In this document: positions 1 through 8,163 of the stretch, one piece after another
Position numbering within the stretch: the stretch's first letter is position 1
Layout of the letters: the number at the start of each line of letters is the position of its first letter
Origin: JAGVVZ01 sp964373165
GTDB taxonomy: Archaea; Aenigmatarchaeota; Aenigmatarchaeia; CG10238-14
Reading direction: 5' to 3'
DNA length: 25,524 nucleotides
NCBI GenBank assembly: GCA_964373165.1
Contig: CAYJTF010000008.1
Location: 1-25,524 of the forward strand
Made by a program: the position numbers and the translations under genes
Notes under the pieces: generated by a model
Database searches by the model: none
What the model was told of the DNA's origin: nothing
What the model saw: the letters and a program-made list of their open reading frames with translations, nothing else

Positions 1-1107
1 TATGCCTATACAGAAGTGGTTGATAGATATCTGAAATCAGCTTCTAAACCTTTGAGTTTGGGATTAACCGCATCGCCTGGCGGAATAAAGGACAAGATAG
101 ACGAAGTGAAAAAGAATCTGAGGATAGAAGCGGTTGAGATCAGAACGGAAAAAGATGAAGACGTCAGACCGTATGTCAAAGAGACGGCAGTTCACCGCGT
201 CTATGTAGAACTTCCTGAAGAGTTTCAAAAAATCAGTAGACCGCTCAAGGATGTGTACGAAGAAAAAATATCCGCACTAGTCCGAGCCAGATTGCTCCAA
301 TCCTCAAGAGTATTGAAAAGGGAACTTATTGATTTGCAGATGGAACTTGGAAAAATGTATAGTGAGACAAAGGATTATGCTGTTGCACGCATGCTCGTAG
401 TATGTGCGCAAGCCATAAAAATAGAGCATGCTATAGGATTGTTGGAAACCCAGGGCATCGTACAATTAAACAAATATTTTCTAGAAATGGAGAAAAATAA
501 AAGTTCTGCTAATAAGCAGTTGTTGAATCATGCTAAAGTGTTACAAGCAATAAAATTAACCAAAGACTTGCATCTGAACGGCATGGAGCATCCGAAGCTG
601 GGAAAATTATTGGAAATAATCAAAAAAGAGATTTCTGAGAAGAAGAATACTAAGATTATTGTTTTCGCAAACTATAGGGATACTGTAGAAAGGATTGTCA
701 AACTTCTGAATAAAAGTGGGATAGAAGCGAGAGAGTTTATAGGACAGGCTAAGAAAAGCGGTAAAGGGTTATCACAGAAAGAGCAGATACGATTACTGAA
801 TGAGTTTGGTTATGAAATCTTTAACGTATTAGTCTGCACGAGCATCGGAGAAGAAGGGCTATCTATCCCTGCCGTGGATATTGTAATGTTTTATGAGCCG
901 GTGCCAAGCGAGATTAGAACAATTCAGAGAAGAGGGAGGACAGGAAGGACGGAAACGGGTAAGGTGATATTCCTTATAACCAAAGGCACGAGAGATGAAA
1001 GCTATTACTGGACAGCTTACCATAAGGAGAAAAGGATGAGGAGCATAATTGACACGATGAAAGAGAACAACTCTGAAAAAAAGAAACTTTCAGACTGGTT
1101 AGAGTAG
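1..1107 (+). CDS. hef: Hef/FANCM-type DNA helicase, C-terminal part (5' end outside window)
   Basis: The frame is open from base 1, so the gene starts upstream of the window. The first residues (YAYTEVVDRYL) look like the stretch just after the DEAH box in Hef. Helicase motif III (GLTASPGG) follows, then an inserted helical 'thumb' region, then motif IV (IIVFANYRDT), motif V (TSIGEEGLSIPAVD) and motif VI (QRRGRTGR). Known family role: ATP-driven remodelling of stalled forks and branched DNA. In many Euryarchaeota Hef carries an ERCC4 nuclease at its C-terminus. Here the protein stops after SDWLE, about where the linker to the nuclease would begin, and a matching nuclease is encoded separately at 3361. 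The two are separated by three orphan genes. The family call is firm. That both halves work as one complex is an inference. Confidence 0.88.
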   Translation, partial: YAYTEVVDRYLKSASKPLSLGLTASPGGIKDKIDEVKKNLRIEAVEIRTEKDEDVRPYVKETAVHRVYVELPEEFQKISRPLKDVYEEKISALVRARLLQSSRVLKRELIDLQMELGKMYSETKDYAVARMLVVCAQAIKIEHAIGLLETQGIVQLNKYFLEMEKNKSSANKQLLNHAKVLQAIKLTKDLHLNGMEHPKLGKLLEIIKKEISEKKNTKIIVFANYRDTVERIVKLLNKSGIEAREFIGQAKKSGKGLSQKEQIRLLNEFGYEIFNVLVCTSIGEEGLSIPAVDIVMFYEPVPSEIRTIQRRGRTGRTETGKVIFLITKGTRDESYYWTAYHKEKRMRSIIDTMKENNSEKKKLSDWLE

Positions 1108-1118
1108 CATTGTTGTTA

Positions 1119-1135
1119 TCACTACTATATAGTGA
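1119..1135. promoter_or_regulatory. Operator-like palindrome, distal copy for the gene at 1178
   Basis: TCACTACTATATAGTGA is a 17-bp near-perfect palindrome with a perfect ACTATATAGT core at 1124-1133. It lies just upstream of the probable TATA box (AAATATTCTTAAAT, 1143-1156). It belongs to the recurring TTACT-n7-AGTAA family seen before nine genes in this window. Confidence 0.6.
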
Positions 1136-1162
1136 ATTATAGAAATATTCTTAAATGAAAAG

Positions 1163-1179
1163 TCACTATATAGTGGTAT
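1163..1179. promoter_or_regulatory. Operator-like palindrome, proximal copy overlapping the start at 1178
   Basis: TCACTATATAGTGGTAT contains the perfect 12-bp palindrome CACTATATAGTG (1164-1175). It sits between the TATA box and the ATG at 1178 and overlaps the expected transcription start. A bound protein here would block initiation, so a repressor site is the simplest reading. Confidence 0.6.
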
Positions 1180-1852
1180 GTCCATAATGAATTACGTAAG
1201 ACGAATACCGGCATATGTTGCAAATATTCCTAATTATATAGCTAGAATACCTGGTTATACTCAAGCTGCAAATAGACATCCAAATTTAACCGCAGCTGCA
1301 ACTGGCTTAGCGCCTGCAGCAGGATTAGGAGCAGTAGGATTATATCATATAAATAGTGCCGAAGGTTTAGCGGCTTTAGGTCTCATGCTTGCTTATACTG
1401 CTGCTGGATCAGCCGTTTTAAATGTTGGAACTAGAATCGGAAGAGGTGCTGTAGTAGCGGCTACTGGTGGTGTTCAAAACGCAGATAGGGCTGTCAGATT
1501 TGCTAATATTTATGCTGCAGCTAACCTAATTGGTGGTGCTATTAATATCTGTCCTTATTTAGGTGCCGCTGTTAGTGATGGGGTGGGTGATGCGTTCAGA
1601 TGGGGAGCTGCTAGAGAATCTGCTGATGCAATAAGACTTACTGGAAATTTAGTATGTCAACCCGTAACTGCAATTACTTCCGCTGTTAGTGGATATGTGT
1701 TATCAAGAGGCGCTAGATTGGCAGAAACGCAAGCAAGAAGAGTTTATAATGCTGCTAGTCCTGCAGTACAAGGCGCATTAGCAAATCCTGCAGTAAGAGC
1801 TGGGTTGGGACAATTAGCTTTAGCATATGTCAAAAAAATGCTCGGTATTTAA
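1178..1852 (+). CDS. Orphan Ala/Gly-rich membrane-associated protein
   Basis: I do not recognise this 224-residue protein. The N-terminus carries three tandem heptads of the form IPxYxxx (residues 10, 17 and 24), preceded by another Tyr in phase. Several weakly hydrophobic Ala/Gly-rich stretches follow (about residues 36-60, 62-83 and 108-130), which could be membrane or membrane-surface helices. The ATG at 1178 lies about 27 bases after the TATA box, so the mRNA is probably leaderless. ATG 1187 (MNYVRR) is an alternative start. The gene leads a likely two-gene operon with 1876 and is flanked by two operator-like palindromes. Its position between the Hef helicase and the ERCC4 nuclease suggests an inserted cassette. 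Confidence 0.75.
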   Translation: MSIMNYVRRIPAYVANIPNYIARIPGYTQAANRHPNLTAAATGLAPAAGLGAVGLYHINSAEGLAALGLMLAYTAAGSAVLNVGTRIGRGAVVAATGGVQNADRAVRFANIYAAANLIGGAINICPYLGAAVSDGVGDAFRWGAARESADAIRLTGNLVCQPVTAITSAVSGYVLSRGARLAETQARRVYNAASPAVQGALANPAVRAGLGQLALAYVKKMLGI

Positions 1853-1875
1853 ATTCTACACAGAGGCTCATCGAA

Positions 1876-2775
1876 ATGAAATTACAAATACCAGAATATC
1901 TTGAAAGAGGTGTGAATACAGTCAGAAACACTCTTTCACCCTCAAACAGACGATTGTTTTCTTCATCTTTTGGATATCCTCTTGTTGCACAAGTAGTTCT
2001 TTCTGCTTGGCAAGAATATGGTGAGAGATTACTAACACTTTTTTATGATAGAAATAAAGAGGCGTATACACCAAATCAAGAAACATTAAATTTGATTAGG
2101 ATAGAAGCAGAATTAGTTCAAAATGAATGCGTGCGAGGCTTAACATATGCCCAACAATATGGAATAATTCCAGACGGAACAGGTATTGGAATAAAAGATA
2201 TCGGAAGTATAGAACAAATGTTTATTGATGGTATGGAGGCTATTAAAGAGTTAACACCCGACCAAATAAGAGAAATATGTAGAGATCCAACAGAACTTAA
2301 AGAACTCCAACTTCATATTCGATATGTAATACCGCAATTATACCAAACAATTATGAATGAATTAAATTATGGATTTGAAGCGATGAGAGCAGCTGGAATA
2401 TACATGGTCGCTTACAGCATACTTAGAGATAAAATATATCGAAGACTTATTCGTCCAGAATCTGGAAATTTTAAAAGAGATACAACAGATGTTTTTGTTA
2501 ATACATCATTAGCATGTGGTTCTGCTTATCTTAACGCCACGCTTTCTAATGTTTATACACCTGGATCTTTTAATGGGTCATTAGTTTCTAGCCTTAATAC
2601 CACTCTTCTTTGTAGCGCTGTTATGAGTGCAACTAGAATTTTATTAGATAGACATTTCAAAGATTTTAGAAATAAAGAACTTGTGGAATACGTTGTAGGA
2701 GCTGGAACTCTTTTGTTAATAGCCGGAATCAATTCATTGACTGTAACAAAATTTTTGATTGGTTTATTTGGTTAA
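1876..2775 (+). CDS. Orphan protein with C-terminal membrane segment
   Basis: This 299-residue protein is not recognised. It starts MKLQIPEYLERG, an N-terminal pattern also seen at 13735 (MKLQLPNY) and 22760 (MNLRLPVY). The first two thirds are mostly helical and charged. Hydrophobic stretches lie around residues 175-190, 210-250 and 272-298, the last forming a likely C-terminal membrane anchor. The start is 23 bases after the stop of the preceding gene, with a possible Shine-Dalgarno GAGG (1863-1866), so the two are probably co-transcribed. Downstream at about 2783 there is a degenerate ACTATATAG sequence. No function can be assigned. Confidence 0.75.
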   Translation: MKLQIPEYLERGVNTVRNTLSPSNRRLFSSSFGYPLVAQVVLSAWQEYGERLLTLFYDRNKEAYTPNQETLNLIRIEAELVQNECVRGLTYAQQYGIIPDGTGIGIKDIGSIEQMFIDGMEAIKELTPDQIREICRDPTELKELQLHIRYVIPQLYQTIMNELNYGFEAMRAAGIYMVAYSILRDKIYRRLIRPESGNFKRDTTDVFVNTSLACGSAYLNATLSNVYTPGSFNGSLVSSLNTTLLCSAVMSATRILLDRHFKDFRNKELVEYVVGAGTLLLIAGINSLTVTKFLIGLFG

Positions 2776-2840
2776 GAAAAAATGGATAACTATATAGAAT
2801 AAACAATCTTCTCATTTTTTGATCCAATATCGATAAAATT

Positions 2841-2857
2841 ACACTACTATCTAGTAG
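2841..2857. promoter_or_regulatory. Operator-like palindrome upstream of the gene at 2893
   Basis: ACACTACTATCTAGTAG has 6-bp arms CTACTA/TAGTAG around a 2-bp centre. It lies four bases upstream of a strong TATA box (AGTTTAAATAGATAT, about 2861-2875). This is the same motif family as at 1119. A position directly upstream of TATA fits an activator site at least as well as a repressor site. Confidence 0.55.
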
Positions 2858-2892
2858 AAAAGTTTAAATAGATATAAAAATAAGTGGATTAC

Positions 2893-3330
2893 ATGGCACC
2901 GCAACCACAAGGAGAGGGCTGGCTAGGAAGATTATTACCTAATCCTGGCACTCTGGTAACTGTAGGTGGGTCGTTATTAGCTGGCGCTACTGTTTACGTA
3001 TTAGCAGAAATCGTAGAACAAATGATGGGTGCAAGAGGAGTATTGAAATATGCACTTGACACGGCACAGTACATTCTCGCGCCTGCTGCTACCATAACAG
3101 CAACTAATTTATTAATGAGAATGCCTGACGTAAGTCCTTGGTCCGCAGTGGTGACATATCCGGTTGCTGCTGGAGTAGCGATGGTTGGCTTATACGGAGT
3201 AGGTGCAGAAGTAACTGGTTTATACCCAGAGACCTTCAATGGTGACTTAATTGCCTATTGCCTTGGCTGTTGCCCAGCCGGATTAATAGCAGGTGCCGCT
3301 GCTGGTTTGAGTGCTTATAGGGGAAGATAA
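2893..3330 (+). CDS. Orphan small multi-pass membrane protein
   Basis: This protein of about 145 residues is not recognised. Four hydrophobic Gly/Ala-rich segments are visible, beginning near TLVTVGGSLLAGATVYV, ILAPAATITATNLLM, SAVVTYPVAAGVAMVGLY and LIAYCLGCCPAGLIAG, so it is likely a four-helix membrane protein. The last segment contains CxxCC. I chose ATG 2893, about 27 bases after the TATA box, over the in-frame GTG at 2884; this gives the start MAPQPQGEGW. It is the third gene of the cassette between the Hef helicase and the ERCC4 nuclease and has its own promoter and operator-like site. Confidence 0.72.
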   Translation: MAPQPQGEGWLGRLLPNPGTLVTVGGSLLAGATVYVLAEIVEQMMGARGVLKYALDTAQYILAPAATITATNLLMRMPDVSPWSAVVTYPVAAGVAMVGLYGVGAEVTGLYPETFNGDLIAYCLGCCPAGLIAGAAAGLSAYRGR

Positions 3331-3360
3331 ATTTATTTTTAGAAATTCAATTTGTTAATA

Positions 3361-4029
3361 ATGCAAGGTATCCTCAAACCCGATGACAGGACTGCTGTAA
3401 TAATAGACGATAGAGAAAGAGCTAGTCTCATATCAGAACGATTAAAAAAATTGAATGTCATTCTCAACTGGCAGAGACTGGAAGTGGGTGACTTCATTCT
3501 TTCTGACAGATGCTGCATCGAAAGAAAGACTTTTGATGATTTCGCAAGCTCGATTGCCGATGGCAGATTATTTCAGCAATTAGAAGAACTGAAAAGGAAT
3601 TTTGAAAGGCCTATGCTTATATTAGAGGGACGTGCGTTGAAAAGGAATGTGAGTGAAAATGCTGTAAAGGCTGCCATGGCCGCTACTATGCTACAGTACG
3701 ATATACCTATTTTGATGACGAAAGATGTTGATGAAACTGCTAAAATTATTTATTGGCTTTCAAAGAAAGAGCAGATGGATAACAAAAGAGCTATTGGAAT
3801 AAAAGGTAAAAAGAAACCAAAAGAGGCGAGCCTGTTGCAAGAACATTTTGTTGCTGGCCTGCCTGGAATATCTACAGTGCTGTCGAAAAAAATATTGAAC
3901 GAGTTTAAAACTGTTAAAAACTTTGTTAATTCCAAAGAAGAGGATATTGCAAAGATTAAAGGCGTTGGGAAAAAACAGGCAAAAAAATTATGGAAAATAA
4001 TAAATGGCAAATACGAGGTTGATAAATGA
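3361..4029 (+). CDS. ERCC4 (XPF/Hef-type) structure-specific nuclease with helix-hairpin-helix domain
   Basis: The N-terminal ERCC4 nuclease domain shows VIIDDRE (residues 13-19), GDFILSD (43-49) and the catalytic ERKxxxD motif as ERKTFD (54-59), all intact. The C-terminus has tandem helix-hairpin-helix elements (GLPGISTVLSKKIL and KIKGVGKKQAKKLW). Family role: cutting the strand at branched or flap DNA, usually as a dimer. It corresponds to the nuclease half of euryarchaeal Hef, whose helicase half ends at 1107. ATG 3361 is preferred over the TTG at 3352, because it lies about 25 bases after the TATA-like AATTTATTTTTAG (3329-3341). The stop overlaps the next start by four bases (ATGA), showing an operon with the DUF460 gene. 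Confidence 0.9.
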   Translation: MQGILKPDDRTAVIIDDRERASLISERLKKLNVILNWQRLEVGDFILSDRCCIERKTFDDFASSIADGRLFQQLEELKRNFERPMLILEGRALKRNVSENAVKAAMAATMLQYDIPILMTKDVDETAKIIYWLSKKEQMDNKRAIGIKGKKKPKEASLLQEHFVAGLPGISTVLSKKILNEFKTVKNFVNSKEEDIAKIKGVGKKQAKKLWKIINGKYEVDK

Positions 4030-5126
4030 AAAGGCCTGTCATAGTTGGATTTGATCCCGGCACTACAGCCGGCCTGGCAATCATTGATACCAGCGGTCAA
4101 TTGCTCTTTCTGTCCAGCAAAAAAGAAATGAAGAGAAATGAAATATTACGAAACATCACGGCACGAGGAAAACCCATCATTATTTCTGCTGACAGAAATC
4201 CGTTGCCGCACAACGTCGAGAAACTAGCAAGCACTCTGGGCTGCAGGCCATTCTATCCTGTCAGATCGTTATCGAGTTTGGAGAAAATAAAATTAGTTGG
4301 AGGCTTTTCAGACAAAATAAAAAACGATCATGAGAGGGATGCATTAGCTGCTGCCTTGGGAGTTTACAAACATTACACATCATTATTCTCAAAAACAAGA
4401 AGAGAACTTGAAAGAATAGGCTTAACCAAAGTACACTCATCTGTACTGGAAAAATTAATAACAGACGAAGCAGAAAACATAGAAGAAGCTATAGAGATGT
4501 CGCAGGAAAAAATGCCAAAAGTGGAAAAGGAAAAAATTACGCCAAAAATAGAAGTTACTGTCCCTAAGAATGTTGCTCTTTTGGAAGAAGAATTAAAAAG
4601 AAAGAACCGGGATATTGAAATATTGAAAAAATACAATGAAGACTTGAAAAAAAGAATTGAGTATAATGATAAAGAACTAAAAACATCTTTGGAAAAAAAA
4701 TCCGATGGCAATATCGAGAGACTGAAAAATGAGATAAGAAAAAGGAATGGGACAATAAAATTACTCAAGGATTATAGGCAACATGAAATAAAAGATCTCA
4801 TGCCTGTGATTGAAATCAAAAACATTAAAAAGGATGAGACGGATGAGTTGCATAATGCCGTTGATTTAACAAACAGGATCGTATATGCGAAAAATCCTGA
4901 GAATGCACAAATCCTGAATGACTATAATATAAGAGCGCTCATCACCAATACTGAAAACATGCCAAAAAAAATCAATTTCCCTGCGATCGATATTAAAGAT
5001 ATTTCCATTCAGCAGTTAAATGAATATAAGGTAGTTGCTGAGAAAGAACTGGAAGAAAATGTTGCCAGATCTAAAAAGACAGGGATAGTTGAATGGCTGG
5101 AAACTTACAAGAAAAGGAAAATTTAA
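4026..5126 (+). CDS. DUF460 (COG2433) RNase H-fold protein with coiled coil
   Basis: Residues 8-20 (GFDPGTTAGLAII), the IIISADRNPLPHNVEKLA block and HERDALAAAL (about 103-112) match the RNase H-like core of the archaeal DUF460 family. The conserved acidic residues suggest a nuclease or Holliday-resolvase-like fold, but the biochemical role is not established. A charged coiled coil (about residues 175-265) and a conserved C-terminal domain ending LETYKKRKI follow. From memory, many family members are longer at the N-terminus, so this one may be a short form. It is translationally coupled to the ERCC4 nuclease (4-base overlap, Shine-Dalgarno-like GAGGT at 4014-4018). That pairing suggests a DNA or RNA processing role. 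Confidence 0.85.
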   Translation: MKRPVIVGFDPGTTAGLAIIDTSGQLLFLSSKKEMKRNEILRNITARGKPIIISADRNPLPHNVEKLASTLGCRPFYPVRSLSSLEKIKLVGGFSDKIKNDHERDALAAALGVYKHYTSLFSKTRRELERIGLTKVHSSVLEKLITDEAENIEEAIEMSQEKMPKVEKEKITPKIEVTVPKNVALLEEELKRKNRDIEILKKYNEDLKKRIEYNDKELKTSLEKKSDGNIERLKNEIRKRNGTIKLLKDYRQHEIKDLMPVIEIKNIKKDETDELHNAVDLTNRIVYAKNPENAQILNDYNIRALITNTENMPKKINFPAIDIKDISIQQLNEYKVVAEKELEENVARSKKTGIVEWLETYKKRKI

Positions 5127-5593
5127 TTCAGGCTGGTTTATTTCTTTTGAAGGTTAACGTCCTGTTAATACCGTTCTATGTCATAAGCTATGTCAAGTTC
5201 ACTATTTTACCGTTACAAACAGGATTTGCTGCATTGATTGCTTTTATGCTGAGATTTTTTAATTTGCAGGTTATACAAGCAGACCAGTTTCTTTATCTCG
5301 GTGCAGACAAATATCCGATAGAAATTTCATTCGACTGCCTGGGATGGAAATCTATGTACTCGCTGTCCGTCCTAGTAATTGCGACACCCGGCAATATCAA
5401 AAAGAAGCTACATTTTCTAAAGATATGGTTGCCTGTCCTGATTGCTATAAACATATTTCGTATAATATCAATTATTCTATTAGGCAACGCATTGGGTTAC
5501 CAGTATATAGAAGCTATCCATAATAATATTTGGCAGATAGGAATAATTGGATTGGTTGTAGGTGTGTGGTATCTATGGTTGAAGAAAATGTAA
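5093..5593 (+). CDS. Archaeosortase/exosortase family transpeptidase-like membrane protein
   Basis: This is a 166-residue multi-pass membrane protein. It has the three signature residues of the family in order: Cys82 in ISFDCLGW, Arg123 in the NxxR element NIFR, and His143 in IHNNIW. The family cuts C-terminal sorting signals of exported proteins and transfers them to a lipid or glycan anchor. The length is short, so it is a minimal form. The start ATG overlaps the DUF460 gene by 34 bases, so expression is probably coupled. Surface proteins encoded here (10411-12672, 19381-21636, 21633-22181) end in a membrane helix plus a basic tail. I see none of the standard motifs such as PGF or PEF before those helices, so the substrate is unknown. 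Confidence 0.82.
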   Translation: MAGNLQEKENLIQAGLFLLKVNVLLIPFYVISYVKFTILPLQTGFAALIAFMLRFFNLQVIQADQFLYLGADKYPIEISFDCLGWKSMYSLSVLVIATPGNIKKKLHFLKIWLPVLIAINIFRIISIILLGNALGYQYIEAIHNNIWQIGIIGLVVGVWYLWLKKM

Positions 5594-5635
5594 AGAAATA
5601 TCTTGTAGATCTTTCAAATTATTAAAAGGTGCAAA

Positions 5636-7111
5636 ATGCCAAACCCCGTCATTCGTGTAGAAAAGAACGTTGAGAAAATCAAGGACAAAGTAAAGATAGT
5701 AGAACTCCAGTTAAGCAAAAGAATTTCTGATCTTGAACTCAGCGTTGGCAGGCTTCAGGAAAGATTCAAAGAAATATGGGAACTGATACCTAATCTTAAA
5801 GATCGTGCGGAAGAGATAGAAGATCTTCTTAATGTAGTCAATCTCGGCATAGTCGATTTCAAAAAAAGTATGGAAGAATTGCATTTGCGTGTTGGCGGCA
5901 TAGAAGAATTACCTGGCAAGATCGACAAAAGCATCGTTGAACATAATGAGAAAATCAGGGCATTCGAAGCAACTGTCAATAAATTGGACGACGACCTGAA
6001 AGCGCTAAACTCGGCGAAGGAAGGAATAGTGATGAAGATTGACAACGCGATAATGCCGAATATTGATATAGTAAAAGAGTCTGGTGAAAAAAATAGGATC
6101 ACTATAGAAGAAATGAAAAAGGATTTGGAGAACTTTTCTTATCTTGTCAAATCATTCCAACGGACTATAGAGCTGTCTGATATTGACAGCGTCATCAAGC
6201 GGTTTGACTTAGTCAATTCGAAGATACTGAATATTGAAGTGCAAATAGAATCTCTTAGAGGACGCGTGCCTGACATGTCCACGCTTGATAAAGAAATGGA
6301 GATGATGAAAGCCAGAGTTCAGGAGATGATGAATGCTGTAGTTGACAGGGACACCAGAGTCAAAGAATCGGAAGCCACTATAAACATAATCAAGAACAAA
6401 ATACAAGAGCTAAAGTTTGTTGAAACTGTTGAAAGTTTGAGATCGGACATCAAGGAAAAGGAAAAAATGATACTGATAAATCAGATGAAATTTGATGATC
6501 TCGCCCGCAAGTTTGAGAAGAGTTCTGACGAGCTGAGCACGAAGATAGGCCTGTTGGAAAATACGATGAGGAAGGCAAAGCACATAGATCTGATCGAAGC
6601 TATTAGCAAGGACGTGCACGATCAAGTTTCATATCTCGACGATACAAGATCAAATGTTGAAAAGCTATCGAGCAAGGTAGAGAAGATATACTTCGATATG
6701 ACAAGGAAGATGAATAACATGGAGATGCTTGAATCTGATCTGAAGAAAGTAAAGCTTGCGATATTCGAAATGCAAAAAAACATGGATGAAAGCAGATTAG
6801 CCACGGAAGTGAGCGGCGTGAAGCGCATAGCCAGCATAAGAGATTCCGAGGATCTAAGAAACACTGTCAAAGAGATAAAAGAAAAAATTGATAAGATGCC
6901 AGAGGCAGATGAAAGCAAGATATCTGCACTTGAGAACGAACTTTCGTCACTGAAAAAGATGATGATCCCTACTGTTTATGATACTCCCGTTGTCAATAAA
7001 GATTCTTCATTGATCGCGATGAAAGAGGTAATGAGTAGACTAGACTCAATAGATAGAAGATTAAATCAGCTAGAAATGAAGAATAGGGGACGACCTATTA
7101 TTTTAGAATAA
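5636..7111 (+). CDS. Long coiled-coil protein, SMC-arm-like
   Basis: The 491 residues are nearly all charged heptad-type sequence with few breaks, no membrane segment, no signal peptide and no nucleotide-binding motif. This predicts a soluble, elongated coiled coil. The last 20 residues after MSRLDSIDRRLNQLEMK end in RGRPIILE. A Shine-Dalgarno-like AAAAGGTG (5623-5630) lies six bases before the ATG. The gap of 43 bases after the archaeosortase gene suggests the same transcript. Coiled-coil similarity is not informative about function. A structural or scaffolding role at the envelope or chromosome is possible but cannot be told from sequence. Confidence 0.8.
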   Translation: MPNPVIRVEKNVEKIKDKVKIVELQLSKRISDLELSVGRLQERFKEIWELIPNLKDRAEEIEDLLNVVNLGIVDFKKSMEELHLRVGGIEELPGKIDKSIVEHNEKIRAFEATVNKLDDDLKALNSAKEGIVMKIDNAIMPNIDIVKESGEKNRITIEEMKKDLENFSYLVKSFQRTIELSDIDSVIKRFDLVNSKILNIEVQIESLRGRVPDMSTLDKEMEMMKARVQEMMNAVVDRDTRVKESEATINIIKNKIQELKFVETVESLRSDIKEKEKMILINQMKFDDLARKFEKSSDELSTKIGLLENTMRKAKHIDLIEAISKDVHDQVSYLDDTRSNVEKLSSKVEKIYFDMTRKMNNMEMLESDLKKVKLAIFEMQKNMDESRLATEVSGVKRIASIRDSEDLRNTVKEIKEKIDKMPEADESKISALENELSSLKKMMIPTVYDTPVVNKDSSLIAMKEVMSRLDSIDRRLNQLEMKNRGRPIILE

Positions 7112-7145
7112 ACAAAATTAGCGGGTGATATTTCTATTGTAATTA

Positions 7146-8129
7146 TTAAATCCTTTTATACCAATTTCTGTCTGATTTTTGTCTGAATCCTAATCTTTCC
7201 GCCACATCATCATATTTCGTCAAAGCTACGTCTAATGGCAAATGAACTACACCTCTATAAGGATGTGTCCACATATTATTATATCCACCCAATATCCCTA
7301 TTCGCTCTAAATCTAACTCTCTAGCTATATACGCAGAACATTCAACTAGTAATCTCTGCCAGTATATTGGAGCCAAACCACGAGAAGATTTTTTGCCAGT
7401 TACACCACTTCCTTCGTCAACTTTATGTAACTGGATGCCTTGTAATTGATATATCATCAATGTTTGAGGATCTGATGGAACGAATCCAACAACTGCATTA
7501 GGTTGCCCTCTATACATTAATATTATTCCTGCTGGCGCATCTAAATATAAATCAAAAGACCCGCCATTCGTTATGCTTCTACCAAACGTTCGTTCATAAC
7601 CTATTAAGCCATTTTTTGTGAATGCTGGTAATAATTGATAGTCACTAATCCTTCCATAAGACAATGTAACATTCTCTTTTGCACAATTTACCAATAAACC
7701 TAATAAATCAACGCTATCTACATATGCTTGTAATTTTTCAATCATATCATCAATTACCAACACTGTAGCGGCATCTTCTCTATCTAATAACTGCTTGGCA
7801 GAAAGACGTGCGTTTTCTAGTATTTGGGGATTTCTATTTGTAATTCTACCTACGGTTTTATGCAACTCCTCACTAGTTTGATTATCATATGGGTACCTAA
7901 GAAAAGTCCATAAAAAAACATACTTGCCCAATTCATAAAATACTTCTTCTGGTGGCAAATTTGCCAAAACTATAGACAGCAAAGAACCATGTTTGTAAGC
8001 ATCTAATATTCCCAAAGAAAAATCACGGGGAGGGTCTCTTTCTAATTTGTCTAAAAATCTATCATTTCTTTTAGACTCGGGATTTCTGCCATAGAGGTCT
8101 CTAATTTTGTCTATAGCCCAAGATGTCAT
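7146..8129 (-). CDS. Unrecognised protein with GNAT-like C-terminal half
   Basis: This protein has 327 residues. The first ~165 are helical and of no family I know. The C-terminal half has alternating strands (AGIILMYRGQPNAVVGFVP), a Gly/Ser-rich loop (GSGVTGKKSSRG), a helix (QRLLVECSAYIARELDLERIG) and an ending YDDVAERLGFRQKSDRNWYKRI-like segment. That ending resembles the last strands of GNAT acyltransferases, where a Tyr and a 'GF' are common. The similarity is by eye and weak; the usual acetyl-CoA loop (Q/RxxGxG/A) is not clear. The ATG is about 27 bases after a TATA box (ATTTAAATATA, about 8150-8161), so the mRNA is likely leaderless. An operator-like palindrome lies just upstream. Confidence 0.7.
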   Translation of the reverse strand: MTSWAIDKIRDLYGRNPESKRNDRFLDKLERDPPRDFSLGILDAYKHGSLLSIVLANLPPEEVFYELGKYVFLWTFLRYPYDNQTSEELHKTVGRITNRNPQILENARLSAKQLLDREDAATVLVIDDMIEKLQAYVDSVDLLGLLVNCAKENVTLSYGRISDYQLLPAFTKNGLIGYERTFGRSITNGGSFDLYLDAPAGIILMYRGQPNAVVGFVPSDPQTLMIYQLQGIQLHKVDEGSGVTGKKSSRGLAPIYWQRLLVECSAYIARELDLERIGILGGYNNMWTHPYRGVVHLPLDVALTKYDDVAERLGFRQKSDRNWYKRI

Positions 8130-8163
8130 ATTAATATCAAATAGAAAAGATTATATTTAAATT

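Noticed and set aside
2779..2795. ATAACTATATAGAATAA after the 1876 gene as a twelfth operator site
   Set aside because: Only one half fits and it is about 100 bases from the next start, so I did not count it.
4373..4768. Ser/Phe-rich minus-strand frame opposite the DUF460 coiled coil
   Set aside because: The antisense of Glu/Lys-rich coiled-coil codons gives Phe/Ser-rich open frames; the same happens opposite 5636-7111. There is no promoter or ribosome site.
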